Assembly: GCF_028554725.1 (NCBI RefSeq)
Contig: NC_071671.1
Coordinates: 10,722,001-10,786,000, forward strand
From: Zeugodacus cucurbitae
Taxonomy: Eukaryota > Arthropoda > Insecta > Diptera > Tephritidae
Reading direction: 5' to 3'
Length of the DNA: 64,000 nt
The notes under the pieces were generated by a model that was not told where the DNA came from, ran no database searches, and saw only the letters and a list, made by a program, of their open reading frames with translations. Both the position numbers and the translations under genes were made by a program. Shown here one piece after another: positions 62,571 to 64,000 of this stretch; positions within the stretch are counted from its first letter, which is position 1, and each line of letters opens with the position of its first letter.

Positions 62571-63892
62571 AAATATCAGCTGAAATATGCCGCCATATAT
62601 ATTAAATATTTTTTTAAATAATATTTACGAAATACCCAAGTTAGCTTACATTGCATGGTTCTAAACTCAATTTAATTTTACTGAATGTTTTATTGCGAAA
62701 AATTTAATTTGTGAAAAATCCGAAACCAATTGATTTAAAGAAATATTAACAGATAACATGACTTTTGAATTTCATAATTATTTTGAATAATAAATAATAT
62801 AGTAAGACGGAGGCTCTGGCAGCCAGTGCTCTGTATATATAAGTGGAGTAATTATTTATAATTATTTCTGTTCTAAATAAAAATTTAAAAAAGGTTTAAA
62901 ATGAGACTCAACGCTTTATGAGCTTCTATTTAAATTTCATCAAGTTCATTCAACAATTCACAAATCAAATCTTTTTTCATATTTTCCAATAATTTTATAC
63001 GTTTCTTTTACAGTTTTATAATCAGCTGATATTTTTGCATTTCAAAATTTTGTGTTTCACAGGTGTTCTTTTTTTGTATGTGAACATTGAAATGGGTTTC
63101 TTCGAGTTTTATTTGCGAATTATGAAAATGTCTGAAATGGAAGAATTCGTTACGATAGCATTGGATGTTTGAATCAAACGTGATAACGTTTTTTACAATT
63201 GTCAGCAGTTAATTTCAGATTTCTACGTTGGCTAAGAAATCGCAAAACAGTTTTGACTTAAATTCTTTAATAGCTATTTAATGCAAATAACTTGTTGACT
63301 AATCGTATGTACTGTGAAGATGTCTACAACCGTTTGGCATAATTACATATATGAACGATATCGAATTGTTGTTTCATTAAAAACAATATTTGTAAGCGCT
63401 TAAGCGCGCTTATGAACCGCCACTTTACACTACAAATGTTTAATCGAAAGAAACAGTCTACTTTAAAACGCAACGTACATAAAAATTGGTTTGTGGCAGT
63501 GTAGCATTTTTCGTAATTACTTAATTTGTTGTTTGTTGATTTTTGTTTGTTTTTGCATCGAAATAATTCACTTCACATACTCAATGCTAAATTGTAAAAT
63601 GCATTTAATAGTACAACACTTTTACGGCGTTTTTTGTTTTGTGATTTATTTTAAATATTAAATTTTTTATGGTCGTAGTTCCATATCGATTGTTTTGTGT
63701 GTTACTTTGCTCTTCACGCAATTTATGCAATTTTATGTATTTTTGTAGTATTTTCAAACTTATACCTTAATATGTGTACATATTGTTTTTGCTATCGTTT
63801 TATAAATCTGAAAAATTTAAAATTACGTATTTATTGCATTTTACGACAAATTTATATGCTTAATTGTTGCTATTAACTTTTTTTATATTTCT

Positions 63893-64000
63893 GTTCTTGT
63901 TTCTGTTTTTGTTTTCTGTTCTGGTTTCTGTTTCTGATTTTGGTTTAAATTTTTTGTTTTTGTTTTCTGTTTCTGTTTTTGCTTTTTGTTTTCTGTTTCT
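63893..64000. repeat. T-rich TTTCTGTTTTTG minisatellite-like tract
   Basis: Irregular tandem repeats of tttctgtttttg and variants (tgttctgg, tgatttt) that continue past the window end. Confidence 0.7.

Larger units (their letters stand above)
57399..64000. other. Gene-free AT-rich region at window end
   Basis: No intact gene. After the DRE-containing promoter area come the LINE fragment (58020-59130), long T-rich DNA with simple repeats (59330-61100), the nested Tc1/MITE pair (61104-62570), and A/T-rich DNA. The short open frames here have no coding character. The T-rich part could be the 3'UTR of a gene beyond the window. Confidence 0.65.

Overview
The window is AT-rich nuclear DNA of a higher (brachyceran) fly. 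The codon style, the fly-type BTB/Pipsqueak gene and the repeat families fit a tephritid fruit fly best, but the species cannot be read from the sequence. All genes are intron-split and most of the DNA is non-coding or transposon-derived.

Layout: 1-17185 is the non-coding upstream region of jim lovell (lov), rich in (CATA)n and (TTG)n simple repeats and holding LINE and MITE remnants. lov runs from a 5'UTR exon at 17186 through three coding exons (17515-19903, 27130-27267, 35559-36397) split by 7.2 kb and 8.3 kb introns. It encodes an N-terminal BTB domain and a C-terminal Pipsqueak helix-turn-helix. Its frame stays open for 152 more codons after a single TGA (to 36856), the most interesting signal in the window. 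36857-45121 is very AT-rich 3'UTR/intergenic DNA with a deleted mariner-like element and a reverse-oriented LINE copy.

Two tandem, intact five-exon genes for peroxisomal D-aspartate/D-amino-acid oxidase (FAD flavoenzymes ending in SKL) lie at 45122-49079 and 51199-54160. On the minus strand, convergent with the second oxidase, is an eight-exon gene (57398-54668) for a RUN plus Rubicon-homology (zinc) protein of the PLEKHM1 type, expected in late endosome/lysosome traffic. 57400-64000 has no intact gene: a decayed jockey-type LINE fragment, a decayed Tc1-like element with a TTAA-flanked MITE inside it, and T-rich DNA.

The genes do not form a pathway together: a transcription regulator, two metabolic enzymes from a recent duplication and a membrane-traffic adaptor. 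The rest is a record of transposition: three copies of one 5'-truncated LINE, three related Harbinger-like MITEs, a pogo-like MITE present in one oxidase paralogue and absent from the other, a mariner deletion derivative, and a short interspersed repeat seen three times. All calls come from reading the sequence; no database search was run.
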